Assembly: GCF_000526995.1 (NCBI RefSeq)
Contig: NZ_AZUI01000001.1
Span: 2,666,001-2,730,000, forward strand
Source of the DNA: Lacrimispora indolis DSM 755
Lineage (GTDB): Bacteria; Bacillota; Clostridia; Lachnospirales; Lachnospiraceae
Direction of reading: 5' to 3'
DNA length: 64,000 nt
Shown here: positions 8,430-16,585 of the stretch, piece after piece
Layout: each line of letters begins with the position of its first letter
Numbering within the stretch: position 1 is the first letter of the stretch
Notes under the pieces: model-generated
Database searches by the model: none
Seen by the model: only the letters and a program-made list of their open reading frames with translations
What the model was told of the DNA's origin: nothing
Translations under genes and position numbers: made by a program

Positions 8430-9788
8430 ATGAATAACAAATTAATGGAAAAATTAGAATCCAGGTTAATGCCCGTTGCCCAGGTTATAAGTAAGAACAA
8501 ATATCTGCTGTCCATAAGAGATGGATTTTTGATCAGTATGCCTCTGCTGGTTGTGGGTTCATTCTTTATGCTGATTGCAAACTTTCCGATTCAGCCATGG
8601 ATCGATTTGCTGAAAAATACCTATATCAGCGGAGAATCTATATCATCAGTCTTATCGGTAGTAACAGACGCCACATTCTCTTTGATGGCTGTTTTTGTTG
8701 TTATGGGTATCGGATATAATTATGCAAAGTATGAGGAGACAAACAAAATATTCGGTGCGGCAGTTGCACTGATGGGCTGGTTTATGCTGATGCCTCTGAC
8801 CACCTCTTTCATTCCGGAAGGATCGGAAAAAGTCTATGAGGTTGCAAGCATTCCCCTAAACTGGGTTGGGTCAAAAGGTATTTTTGTGGGAATATTATGT
8901 GCTATATTCTCGGTAAAGATATATAAACGGATCGAAAAAAAAGGCTGGGTCATCCGTATGCCAAAAGGAGTGCCTCCAACAGTGGGACAGTCATTTGCAG
9001 CTCTTTTACCTGCCGCGATTGTAGCAGCAGCATTTTTGGTTATTCATATTATTTTTTCATTTACACCCTGGAACAATGCATTTGATTTTATTTTTAATAT
9101 TCTTCAGATGCCGCTGCAACAGGTTGGGGATTCATTGGGGGCCATGCTGGGAGTCTACTTTTTTGCCCACATTCTATGGCTTTTCGGTATACACGGAACA
9201 AACATCACAGATTCTGTATTCCGTCCCATTTTATACGCTTTATCTGCGGAAAATCTAAGTGCTTTGCAGGCCGGACAGGAGCTTCCGCACATTATCAATG
9301 TTCAGTTCCAGGATTTATTTGCAACCTATGGAGGCGGTGGTTCCACTCTATCCATGCTGATTATCATGTTCTTTTTCTGCAAATCAAAAAGAATCAAGGA
9401 GTTAGGAAAACTGTCCATTATACCGGCCATATTTGGCATTAATGAACCAATTATTTTTGGTTTACCAGTGGTTTTGAACCCGGTGATTGCGGTTCCATTT
9501 GTAATTGTTCCCATGTTCAATATTATCGTCACCTATTTCTGCATGAGCATGGGCATCGTACCGATCTGCAACGGGGTTGTAATGCCATGGACCACACCGC
9601 CTATCATTTCGGGATTTCTGTCTTCCGGGTGGCAGGGAGCTCTTCTCCAGACAGTACTGATCGCATTAGGAGCAATGATTTATATGCCTTTTGTAAAATC
9701 AATGGATAAGAATTATATCATGGAAGAATCAGGCAGTAAAGCCGATGGAGAAGAAATATCACTGGATGAACTGTCCTTTGATGATTAG
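8430..9788 (+). CDS. PTS lactose/cellobiose-family IIC permease
   Basis: This 452-residue membrane protein with about ten hydrophobic segments matches CelB/ChbC. The conserved region LWLFGIHGTNI and the later block IFGINEPIIFGLPVVLNP carry the residues that line the sugar site. It moves a disaccharide into the cell during phosphorylation. The gene neighbours a MupG-like hydrolase, which suggests the imported product is a 6-phosphodisaccharide. Cellobiose, chitobiose and MurNAc-GlcNAc type sugars are all possible. A GGAGAGGG ribosome site precedes the start. Confidence 0.93.
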   Translation: MNNKLMEKLESRLMPVAQVISKNKYLLSIRDGFLISMPLLVVGSFFMLIANFPIQPWIDLLKNTYISGESISSVLSVVTDATFSLMAVFVVMGIGYNYAKYEETNKIFGAAVALMGWFMLMPLTTSFIPEGSEKVYEVASIPLNWVGSKGIFVGILCAIFSVKIYKRIEKKGWVIRMPKGVPPTVGQSFAALLPAAIVAAAFLVIHIIFSFTPWNNAFDFIFNILQMPLQQVGDSLGAMLGVYFFAHILWLFGIHGTNITDSVFRPILYALSAENLSALQAGQELPHIINVQFQDLFATYGGGGSTLSMLIIMFFFCKSKRIKELGKLSIIPAIFGINEPIIFGLPVVLNPVIAVPFVIVPMFNIIVTYFCMSMGIVPICNGVVMPWTTPPIISGFLSSGWQGALLQTVLIALGAMIYMPFVKSMDKNYIMEESGSKADGEEISLDELSFDD

Positions 9789-9797
9789 GAGTATGTT

Positions 9798-10322
9798 ATG
9801 ATTAAGATAGTTATGATTTATGATCAGATCCAAGCCGGACTTGGTACAAAAACAGATACTATGATCCCACTTGGAGCTAAAAACGTGCCCATAGGGCCAA
9901 GTATCATGATGGAGCGATTTCTAAAGGAATATGACGAGAAGGTTATAGCCTGCTTTTTCTGCGGAACAGGAACCTATTTTGAAAACGGCCAGGAGATCAG
10001 CCGCAAAATATGCAATAAGATCGAAATGATCAAACCGGATGTGGTTCTTTGCGGACCTGCATTTGATTATAAGGATTATGCAAAGATGTGTGCGGAATTG
10101 GCTTACGGGATCAATGACCGGACATCAGTGCCGGCTTTTGCTTCCATGGCAAAGGAGAACGAAGAGGTAATTGCTGCATTTAAAGAAAAGGTGAATATTG
10201 TGAAATGCCCCAAAAAGGGAGAAACAGAACTGAATAAAAGCCTGAAAAACATGTGCAGTATGGCAAAAATATTAGCAGAGAAGTCAGTACCAAAGGACCA
10301 GTACAAAGATTATGTTTATTAG
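9798..10322 (+). CDS. GrdB-like protein of a PTS operon (no selenocysteine)
   Basis: The 174-residue product resembles the segment of glycine/sarcosine/betaine reductase subunit GrdB that contains PIGPS..., then ACFFCGTGTYF and DVVLCGPAFDYKDYA. In GrdB the equivalent blocks surround the substrate site. Here the protein is far shorter than GrdB (about 430 residues) and no in-frame TGA occurs, so it has no selenocysteine and cannot act as the complete reductase. It lies 9 bp after the IIC gene and 12 bp before the MupG gene, so it is part of the sugar operon. The function is unknown; a redox or C-O/C-N bond-cleaving step on the imported sugar is only a guess. Confidence 0.7.
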   Translation: MIKIVMIYDQIQAGLGTKTDTMIPLGAKNVPIGPSIMMERFLKEYDEKVIACFFCGTGTYFENGQEISRKICNKIEMIKPDVVLCGPAFDYKDYAKMCAELAYGINDRTSVPAFASMAKENEEVIAAFKEKVNIVKCPKKGETELNKSLKNMCSMAKILAEKSVPKDQYKDYVY

Positions 10323-10334
10323 AAAGGAATACAC

Positions 10335-11426
10335 ATGCATAGATTTGGTATATCCGTTTATCCGGAACATTCTACACCTGAAAAGGACATGGATTACATA
10401 GAGTTGGCGGCAAAATACGGTTTTACAAGAATATTTACCTGCCTTCTGTCAGTAGAAGAACCTCCACAGACTATTGTGGATCATTTCGGAAGCTGGATCA
10501 GGAAGGCAGCTGAATTGGGATTTACGGTTGGTGTGGATACCAACCCGGAAGTATTTACCTATTTGAACGCAAAGCCTGATGATTTAAAGATATTTGCAGA
10601 TATGGGGGTAAAGATCATCCGTCTGGATGGGCATTTCAGCGACCGTGAGGATATTGCCCTGACGCACAACCCTTATGGAATCGCTATTGAGTTCAATGCC
10701 AGCTCCAACATAAGCCTGGATCTGATGCTGGAGCGCGGCGCTGATATACATAATATGGTCACATGCCATAATTTTTATCCGCAGAAGTATACCGGTCTGG
10801 GCTGGGAACGGTTCATGAAGTTTACCAATCAGTATAAAAATTCAGGAATGCCCGTTTCTGCGTTTGTATCCAGTAATAACCGGGGCACCTTTGGCCCTTG
10901 GCCTGTCTATGAAGGGCTGGTAACCTGTGAAATTCACAGAGGCCTGCCCATTGACCTGCAGGCCAGACATTTACTGGCAACCGGAAAAATCGATGACATA
11001 TTGATCGGAAATGCATTTGCGGCTGAAGAGGAATTACGGGCACTGTCCCGGATTGATACAAGCAGGATCACGTTACGCATAGAAACGGAAGAAGATATTC
11101 TGCCGGAAGAGGAGAGAATCTTATACTCCTATTCCCACTTCGACCGGGTTGATGCTTCCGATATTTTCATCCGCAGCAGTATGGGAAGAAAGGATTTCAG
11201 GAATGTGGGAATACCGGAAAGAAAATGTACCAAGACTGTGCTAAAGCCAGGTGACATAGTGATAGTCAATGACCGTTTGTCTCATTACAGAGGTGAGATG
11301 CAGATCATTAAAAAAGAAATACCCTTACAGCCTTATTGGAATTACGTTGGCAAAGTAAAAGATGAAGAAAGAATGCTGTTAGATTTGCTGGAACCGGAAT
11401 ATTTATTTGGATTTATTAAGGAATAG
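10335..11426 (+). CDS. MupG/DUF871-family 6-phospho-glycosidase-like protein
   Basis: The 363-residue protein matches the DUF871 family: an N-terminal TIM-like barrel starting FGISVYPEHSTPEKDMDYI, the block IIRLDGHFS (near residue 100) and EFNASS, and a C-terminal domain of about 120 residues. In S. aureus, MupG splits MurNAc-6-phosphate-GlcNAc after PTS uptake. The position just after PTS genes fits a cytoplasmic phosphodisaccharide hydrolase. No murQ etherase or N-acetylglucosamine-6-phosphate gene is next to it, so a different phosphodisaccharide cannot be excluded. Confidence 0.82.
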   Translation: MHRFGISVYPEHSTPEKDMDYIELAAKYGFTRIFTCLLSVEEPPQTIVDHFGSWIRKAAELGFTVGVDTNPEVFTYLNAKPDDLKIFADMGVKIIRLDGHFSDREDIALTHNPYGIAIEFNASSNISLDLMLERGADIHNMVTCHNFYPQKYTGLGWERFMKFTNQYKNSGMPVSAFVSSNNRGTFGPWPVYEGLVTCEIHRGLPIDLQARHLLATGKIDDILIGNAFAAEEELRALSRIDTSRITLRIETEEDILPEEERILYSYSHFDRVDASDIFIRSSMGRKDFRNVGIPERKCTKTVLKPGDIVIVNDRLSHYRGEMQIIKKEIPLQPYWNYVGKVKDEERMLLDLLEPEYLFGFIKE

Positions 11427-11454
11427 TACACAGAAACCGGAGTTGGGAGGAACG

Positions 11455-11712
11455 ATGAAAAAATTCAATTATACTATAAAGGATCAGCTGGGGCTTCATG
11501 CAAGACCTGTCAGTAACCTGGTGAAGATCCTTGAAAAATATAATATAGAGGCTGCCATCATAAAAGGAGACAAGTCTGCACAAGCAGATCATCTTCTTGC
11601 CCTGATGCAGTTGGGTGTAAAAAAAGGCGATACAATTACTGTTGAGATAGACGGACCAGACGAAGAATTTGCAGAGAAAGAAATTGAAACATTTTTTTGT
11701 GAAAGTCTGTAA
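11455..11712 (+). CDS. HPr-like phosphocarrier with His15 but no Ser46
   Basis: HPr carries phosphate from enzyme I to IIA proteins. This 85-residue protein has the active site LGLHARPV with His15 exactly at the canonical position. The regulatory site is changed: where HPr has Ser46 (KSIMGVMSLG), this protein has ADHLLALMQLG with His46. The start at 11455 was chosen over an upstream in-frame ATG (11407) because TTGGGAGG precedes it and the family starts there. It overlaps or abuts the enzyme I-like gene. It is probably a dedicated copy that HPr kinase cannot modify. Confidence 0.92.
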   Translation: MKKFNYTIKDQLGLHARPVSNLVKILEKYNIEAAIIKGDKSAQADHLLALMQLGVKKGDTITVEIDGPDEEFAEKEIETFFCESL

Positions 11713-11732
11713 TGAGGTCAGGGAGTGATAGA

Positions 11733-12455
11733 ATGAAAAAGTATTATGGTAATGCTACATCAGGGGGGATTGCGGTTGGTAAGATCAAGAAGCTGCAAAG
11801 AATATATATTCCTGATGATCTACATAAAATTACTGATACAGCACAGGAGAGAAAGCGGATTGAGGATGCAGTTTGCATGGTGGACCAGAGGCTGGAGCTT
11901 TTATATAAAAATGTATTGCAAATAGCCGGTGAAGAAAATGCGGAAATTTTTGCAATGCACCGGATGATACTGAAAGACAGAGAGTACCTGGAACAGATCT
12001 ATCAATGCATAGAGGGGGAGAAAGAAAGTGCAGTAAAAGCAGTCCGGTCTGCTGAAGCAGTTGCCTCAGAAGAGTTCCGCCAGATGCCGGATGATTATAT
12101 GAAGGAGCGGGCAATTGATATTGTGGATATATCCAGACAACTTATAGAAGTACTGACTAACAGGGAAAATGATGTGCAGTTAGAGGAACCGTCTATTATT
12201 GTCGCAGAAGACTTGACTCCAAGCCAGACAATGAGATTAAATAGAGATATGGTTCTGGCATTTGCAGCAAAACGAGGAAGCCGGAATTCCCATACTGCAA
12301 TTCTGATCAGAATGCTGAAGATACCAGCAGTTTTAGGACTGGATTTCGATCTGGCTGATATCAGGGACCAGGAACCGGCATGTGTGGATGGGGATCATGG
12401 CACATTTGTGATTGATCCGGATGAAGAGGCTGGACAATTCGAAGTATATAAATAG
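11733..12455 (+). CDS. Enzyme I N-terminal half only (HPr-binding and phosphohistidine domains)
   Basis: The 240-residue protein aligns with residues 1-240 of PTS enzyme I: GGIAVGKIKKL at the N-terminus, the helical HPr-binding domain, EDLTPSQTM, and the active site RGSRNSHTAI with His187 (E. coli His189). It stops after IDPDEEAGQFEVYK, at the end of the swivelling domain. The linker and the C-terminal PEP-binding barrel of about 300 residues are absent, and the 147 bp downstream contain no remnant of them. Isolated EI-N fragments exchange phosphate with HPr but cannot use PEP. The start at 11733 follows AGGTCAGGGAG; ATG at 11712 is an alternative. Confidence 0.9.
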   Translation: MKKYYGNATSGGIAVGKIKKLQRIYIPDDLHKITDTAQERKRIEDAVCMVDQRLELLYKNVLQIAGEENAEIFAMHRMILKDREYLEQIYQCIEGEKESAVKAVRSAEAVASEEFRQMPDDYMKERAIDIVDISRQLIEVLTNRENDVQLEEPSIIVAEDLTPSQTMRLNRDMVLAFAAKRGSRNSHTAILIRMLKIPAVLGLDFDLADIRDQEPACVDGDHGTFVIDPDEEAGQFEVYK

Positions 12456-12504
12456 GGGGAATACTTTCAGCTGGAACAGGAGAACAGAAAAACCAGAAAA
12501 GATA

Positions 12505-12522
12505 TTTAACAACGTCGTTAAA
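12505..12522 (+). promoter_or_regulatory. Near-perfect 18-bp palindrome before the PRD regulator gene
   Basis: TTTAACAACGTCGTTAAA matches its own reverse complement at 16 of 18 positions and lies in the 147-bp gap between the enzyme I-like gene and the regulator. It may be an operator. Confidence 0.4.
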
Positions 12523-12602
12523 AAAGTCGTTTGTTTTCAAGTGTTTGGAAGCAGACGGCTTTGGTTGGTTTTAAACAGGGTGCCATGATGGGGAGTGGGG
12601 TT

Positions 12603-14525
12603 ATGTTGAACGACAGACAGGAAAAGATCATTTCTTTGCTAAGAAGTGAGAAAAAGTGGAAAACCGGACAGGAATTATCAGCGATTCTTAATGTTTCTGA
12701 CAGAACCATACGTTATGATATTGAACGGATCAACAGCAGCAGAAAAACGGCGGTAATAGAGTCAAATATTAAATTCGGATACCGATTTTGCTTTCGTGCA
12801 CTGGAAGAGTATAAGGGAAGTGAAGAAATAAGGATTCCCCAGACTACAGAACAGCGGTGTCTTTTTGTGATAAAAAAATTATTCTTCTGCTCGGATAAAA
12901 TCAGCCTTTTTCAGTTGTCAGAGGAATTATGCATCAGTCAGAATACATTGGAAAAGGAGTTGCGGGAACTGAAAAAGCTGACTGATACATATGAATCCAT
13001 AAAAATACTGCGTAAAAAAAATTGTGTCAGCCTGGAAGGAACGGAACAGGAGAAAAGAATATTTTACAGGGATTTGATCATTGACAAGCGTAAAAATAAT
13101 ATTCTGAATCTTGACAGCCTGAGTAAGGAGTTTGATGGAATTCCTGTTTCCATAATATCGGAGAAGCTTAGTATGTTATGGGAAAAGTATAAATATAGAA
13201 TAAGAAAAGAAGAAATTCCCAAATTACTCATAAGCGTAGCAACAAGTCTGAAGAGGATGATTCGTGGAAAATACGTCAGCAAAGAGGAGGTAGAAGGCTG
13301 GAAAGACATGAAAAAGAGGTTTCCATTGGAATACCGGATGGCGGAAGATTTCTTTCGTGAAATGGAGCGTCAGTTTATTATTGGGAAATACGAGGGAGAA
13401 ATTATATATCTGGCATCGCTGATTGCGGTAAAAAGGGAAGATATGATTCTGGAGGATCAGGACAGGATCGGCAATCCGGATCCGGACCTGAGTTTGCTTG
13501 CTGAAGATATTTTACAGGAGATAAAAAGAAATTTTAATACGAATTTATGCGATGATGAAGAACTGAAGGTGAGACTTGGAGCACTTGTATTGCAGATGAT
13601 TGTCAGAAAACGAAAGAAAATAGATGTTTCTGATTTTTATACAGGTGAGATCAAAGGGAAATATCCTAAAATCTTTGAAATGGCAATCTGTGCCGGTAAA
13701 GTAATACAGGAGAAGAAAAAGATAAAGATTGATGAAGATGATATCAGTTATCTTGCACAGTATATCGGTGCCTCTTTAGAGAAGAGGGAGATCAGGAAGA
13801 AATACCGGGTACTGATGATTTATCCTATAAACCAGGCTTTGTCCAGTTTGTGTGTTGATAAGATTGAAAAAGTATTCCGGGAACGGATTTACATTGTAGA
13901 CTGTCACAATTTTTTTGAAAGGAAAAAGGTACTCAATGCAAAGCCAGATCTGATTCTGACGACTCTTCCACTTCAGCATGACTTAAATATCCTTACTGTA
14001 CAGATTTCTATTTTTGTGAGGATAGAGGATGAAGGAAAGATATTTCAGGCTTTGAATTATCTGGATGAGAAGAAGTATCAGGAAGATTTTACCAGAGGTG
14101 TTGCCTGTATCATAGAAAAACGGTTGTTCTTTACGGGCCTGGATTTCAAGACTCCGCTGGAGGTGATTGGTTTTCTGAGTCAGAAACTGGTACAGGCCGG
14201 AGTGGTGGATGAAACGTTTCAGGAAGAAGTTATAAAAAGAGAGCAGATGTCTCCCACATCTTTTGTGTATTCCTTCGCTGTGCCCCATCCCATTTTTTTG
14301 CAGAGCCGGGAATCGAAAATCGCGGTGGGGATACTTGAAAAACCAATTAAGTGGGGAGATTATTCTGTCAAGCTGGTTCTGATGCCCGCGATTAGTAAGA
14401 ATGGGAGACATAATCTGAGTACTTTTTTCGAATGGCTGGGAAGTACTGCAAATGATTATCAGAAAATATCCTGTCTGATGAAATCTGAAAGCTATGAGGC
14501 ATTTATGGAGAAGATAAACGAATGA
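12603..14525 (+). CDS. PRD-containing transcriptional regulator, LicR/MtlR type
   Basis: The 640-residue protein has an N-terminal HTH (KIISLLRSEKKWKTGQELSAILNVSDRT), two PRD-like helical domains (about 185-300 and 305-410), a IIB-like fold (about 420-500) and a C-terminal IIA-like domain with His in YSFAVPHPIF. LicR-type proteins activate PTS operons under control of HPr phosphorylation. Here the usual PRD histidines appear to be missing: the helices read LISVATSLKRMI, IIYLASLIAV, LGALVLQMIV and ISYLAQYIGA. The IIB-like domain also lacks the P-loop Cys. The ATG at 12603 has GGGGAGTGGGG upstream and begins the HTH; earlier in-frame starts are unlikely. Confidence 0.85.
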   Translation: MLNDRQEKIISLLRSEKKWKTGQELSAILNVSDRTIRYDIERINSSRKTAVIESNIKFGYRFCFRALEEYKGSEEIRIPQTTEQRCLFVIKKLFFCSDKISLFQLSEELCISQNTLEKELRELKKLTDTYESIKILRKKNCVSLEGTEQEKRIFYRDLIIDKRKNNILNLDSLSKEFDGIPVSIISEKLSMLWEKYKYRIRKEEIPKLLISVATSLKRMIRGKYVSKEEVEGWKDMKKRFPLEYRMAEDFFREMERQFIIGKYEGEIIYLASLIAVKREDMILEDQDRIGNPDPDLSLLAEDILQEIKRNFNTNLCDDEELKVRLGALVLQMIVRKRKKIDVSDFYTGEIKGKYPKIFEMAICAGKVIQEKKKIKIDEDDISYLAQYIGASLEKREIRKKYRVLMIYPINQALSSLCVDKIEKVFRERIYIVDCHNFFERKKVLNAKPDLILTTLPLQHDLNILTVQISIFVRIEDEGKIFQALNYLDEKKYQEDFTRGVACIIEKRLFFTGLDFKTPLEVIGFLSQKLVQAGVVDETFQEEVIKREQMSPTSFVYSFAVPHPIFLQSRESKIAVGILEKPIKWGDYSVKLVLMPAISKNGRHNLSTFFEWLGSTANDYQKISCLMKSESYEAFMEKINE

Positions 14526-14544
14526 TACAATGAACCCCAGGCGG

Positions 14545-14573
14545 TTTACTTTTTATGCAGGATATAGTACAAT
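14545..14573 (+). promoter_or_regulatory. Promoter of the polysaccharide locus, left part
   Basis: TTTACT (14545-14550), a 17-bp spacer ending GGATATAG and TACAAT (14568-14573) lie 32 bp before the GT8 start. Confidence 0.75.
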
Positions 14574-14605
14574 ACAACGGAAATGGAATGAGACCGGAGG
14601 ACTTT

Positions 14606-15583
14606 ATGAACGTTGTATATGCTTCAAATGACAATTATGCCAGACATCTGGCCGTATCCCTTTACTCCCTTCTGGATCACAACAGGGACATGGAGGACAT
14701 CCATGTATACGTTTTGTCCATGAACCTGTCCGGGGAGACAAAAGATCAGCTTAAGAAGGTGACGGATGAATTCAGGCGGGAGCTGGCGGTCATAGAGCTT
14801 GGAAATTTAAAGGAGCGCTTTTCCTATGAAGTGGATACGGGAGGCTTTGATTTAAGCATTATGGCCCGGCTGTTCATTGGAGAAGTTCTCCCTGAGGAAA
14901 CAGACCGGGTGCTGTATCTGGATTGTGATACTGTGGTGCTTTCCTCATTAAAAAGGTTGTGGGAAACGGATTTGAAAACCTTCCTTTTAGGTGCGGTGAT
15001 GGAGCCTACCATTTATCCTTCTATTAAGGAAGAGATCGGTCTGTTACCATCGGAGCCTTATTATAATTCCGGAGTCCTTCTCATTGATATGATGCGCTGG
15101 AGAAAAGAGAATGCCCAGAAGCTGCTTCTGGATTTTTATTGTTCCAAGGGCGGAAAGCTGTTTGCTGGAGACCAGGATACCATTAACGGAGCGTTGAAAG
15201 GGCGGATAAAGCCCTTATCTCCCAGGTATAACTTTTTCACCAATTACCGCTATTACCGGTACAGCCATTTGGTAAGACTGTCTCCTGTTTATGGGAAGCT
15301 TAGGTCAAAAAGCTTTAAAGAGGCAAAAAAGCACCCCGCCATCCTGCATTTTATGGGGGATGAAAGGCCCTGGAAAGAGGGGAATTTAAACCATTACCGC
15401 AGGGCTTATGATCATTATCTCTCCCTCACCCCATGGGCCGGGGCGCCTAAGGAAAAGGGAAGCCGCCTTTATATGGCTGCCTATCATCTGATGGATTACG
15501 CCACCCTTGTATGTCCCCCTGTAAGGGACTTTGTGAGCGCCAGGTTTGGGATGCAGGTGATCAATTCCAGAAAGGGTTCTTAA
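14606..15583 (+). CDS. Glycosyltransferase family 8
   Basis: GT8 enzymes are retaining transferases of the GT-A fold that use UDP-glucose or UDP-galactose. The 325-residue protein starts MNVVYASNDNYARHLAVSL and has the metal-binding DxD motif in YLDCDTVVL (near residue 100), then YYNSGVLLID and DQDTINGAL, and the C-terminal HFMG block that binds phosphate. The start at 14606 follows GGAGG by 5 bp and lies downstream of the -10 box; the ATG at 14555 overlaps the promoter and is rejected. It is the first gene of the left part of the polysaccharide locus. Confidence 0.93.
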   Translation: MNVVYASNDNYARHLAVSLYSLLDHNRDMEDIHVYVLSMNLSGETKDQLKKVTDEFRRELAVIELGNLKERFSYEVDTGGFDLSIMARLFIGEVLPEETDRVLYLDCDTVVLSSLKRLWETDLKTFLLGAVMEPTIYPSIKEEIGLLPSEPYYNSGVLLIDMMRWRKENAQKLLLDFYCSKGGKLFAGDQDTINGALKGRIKPLSPRYNFFTNYRYYRYSHLVRLSPVYGKLRSKSFKEAKKHPAILHFMGDERPWKEGNLNHYRRAYDHYLSLTPWAGAPKEKGSRLYMAAYHLMDYATLVCPPVRDFVSARFGMQVINSRKGS

Positions 15584-15595
15584 TGAGGAGCGGAT

Positions 15596-16543
15596 ATGAA
15601 CATTAGCTGTATCATTCTCAATTATAATGACGCGGAAACCACCATAGGCCTGGTAAATTCCATAGTGAGTTACGAAATTCTGGATTCTGTTGTGGTCGTG
15701 GACAACTGTTCCACCGATGATTCCCCTTCAAAGCTTAAAGCAATTGCAGGCGGAAAGGTCCATTTTATCCTATCCGAAAGGAACGGGGGGTATGGATACG
15801 GCAATAATCTGGGAATCCGGTATGCATCCGAAACGCTTCATGCTACCCATGTGCTCATTGCAAACCCTGATGTTAAGGTTTCTGAGGGATGCATCCGGGC
15901 CATGAAGGACTCTTTTTTGAAAATAAGCAGGCTGGGAATTGCTGCGGCAGTAACCAGGGATGGGACAGGAGCTATTGCCCTGTCAAGCTGGCGGATCAAC
16001 GGTCTGGTGGGAGACCTTCTGGATACAGGGCTTATTACCAGACGGCTTTTCGCCCACTGGCTTAATGAGCGGCCGGAATTAAAGGCGGATTTAAATAAGC
16101 CGCAGGGCGGGAACAGCCCGGGGGAATACCAGGATGCAAAAAAAGCCGGTCAGGAAAAAGAGAAAGAGCATTACGTTTACGTGGATGCGGTCCTTGGCTC
16201 TCTTTTTATGGCGGATATTCATGCCCTGATGGAATGCGGCCTTTATGATGAGGAAGTTTTTCTATATTATGAAGAAAAGATTCTGGGATTTCAGCTGAAG
16301 AAAAAAGGGTATGGGACGGTGCTTCTTTTGAATCAGTCTTATGTGCATCTTCATTCCGTGTCCATTGATAAAAGTGTGAAATCTATTTTAAGAAAACAGG
16401 CGATTCTTCATAAGAGCAAGCTTCATTATTATAAAAAGTATCTGGAAATTAACCGGTTTCAGGAATGCCTGGTAAAGGCTTTTCTGGGTTTACTCATGGG
16501 TGAAATCTGGTTTTTAACGAAAATTCTGGGATTGTCCTGGTAG
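15596..16543 (+). CDS. Glycosyltransferase family 2 (rhamnosyltransferase-like)
   Basis: The 315-residue GT-A enzyme begins ISCIILNYNDAETTIGLV with VVVDNCSTDDS (near residue 40), the nucleotide-binding signature. NGGYGYGNNLGI and ANPDVKV are typical of WbbL-like rhamnosyltransferases. The C-terminal part (ECGLYDEEVFLYYEE) is the acceptor region. An insert of about 30 residues rich in Lys, Gly and Glu (near residue 165-185) is not usual. It sits 12 bp after the GT8 gene in the same operon. Donor sugar is inferred only; rfbC at 47003 shows that dTDP-rhamnose is made. Confidence 0.88.
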   Translation: MNISCIILNYNDAETTIGLVNSIVSYEILDSVVVVDNCSTDDSPSKLKAIAGGKVHFILSERNGGYGYGNNLGIRYASETLHATHVLIANPDVKVSEGCIRAMKDSFLKISRLGIAAAVTRDGTGAIALSSWRINGLVGDLLDTGLITRRLFAHWLNERPELKADLNKPQGGNSPGEYQDAKKAGQEKEKEHYVYVDAVLGSLFMADIHALMECGLYDEEVFLYYEEKILGFQLKKKGYGTVLLLNQSYVHLHSVSIDKSVKSILRKQAILHKSKLHYYKKYLEINRFQECLVKAFLGLLMGEIWFLTKILGLSW

Positions 16544-16585
16544 GTTTTGTATTTGTGGGTCAAAAAGAGGAAAGGAGGAAATCAT

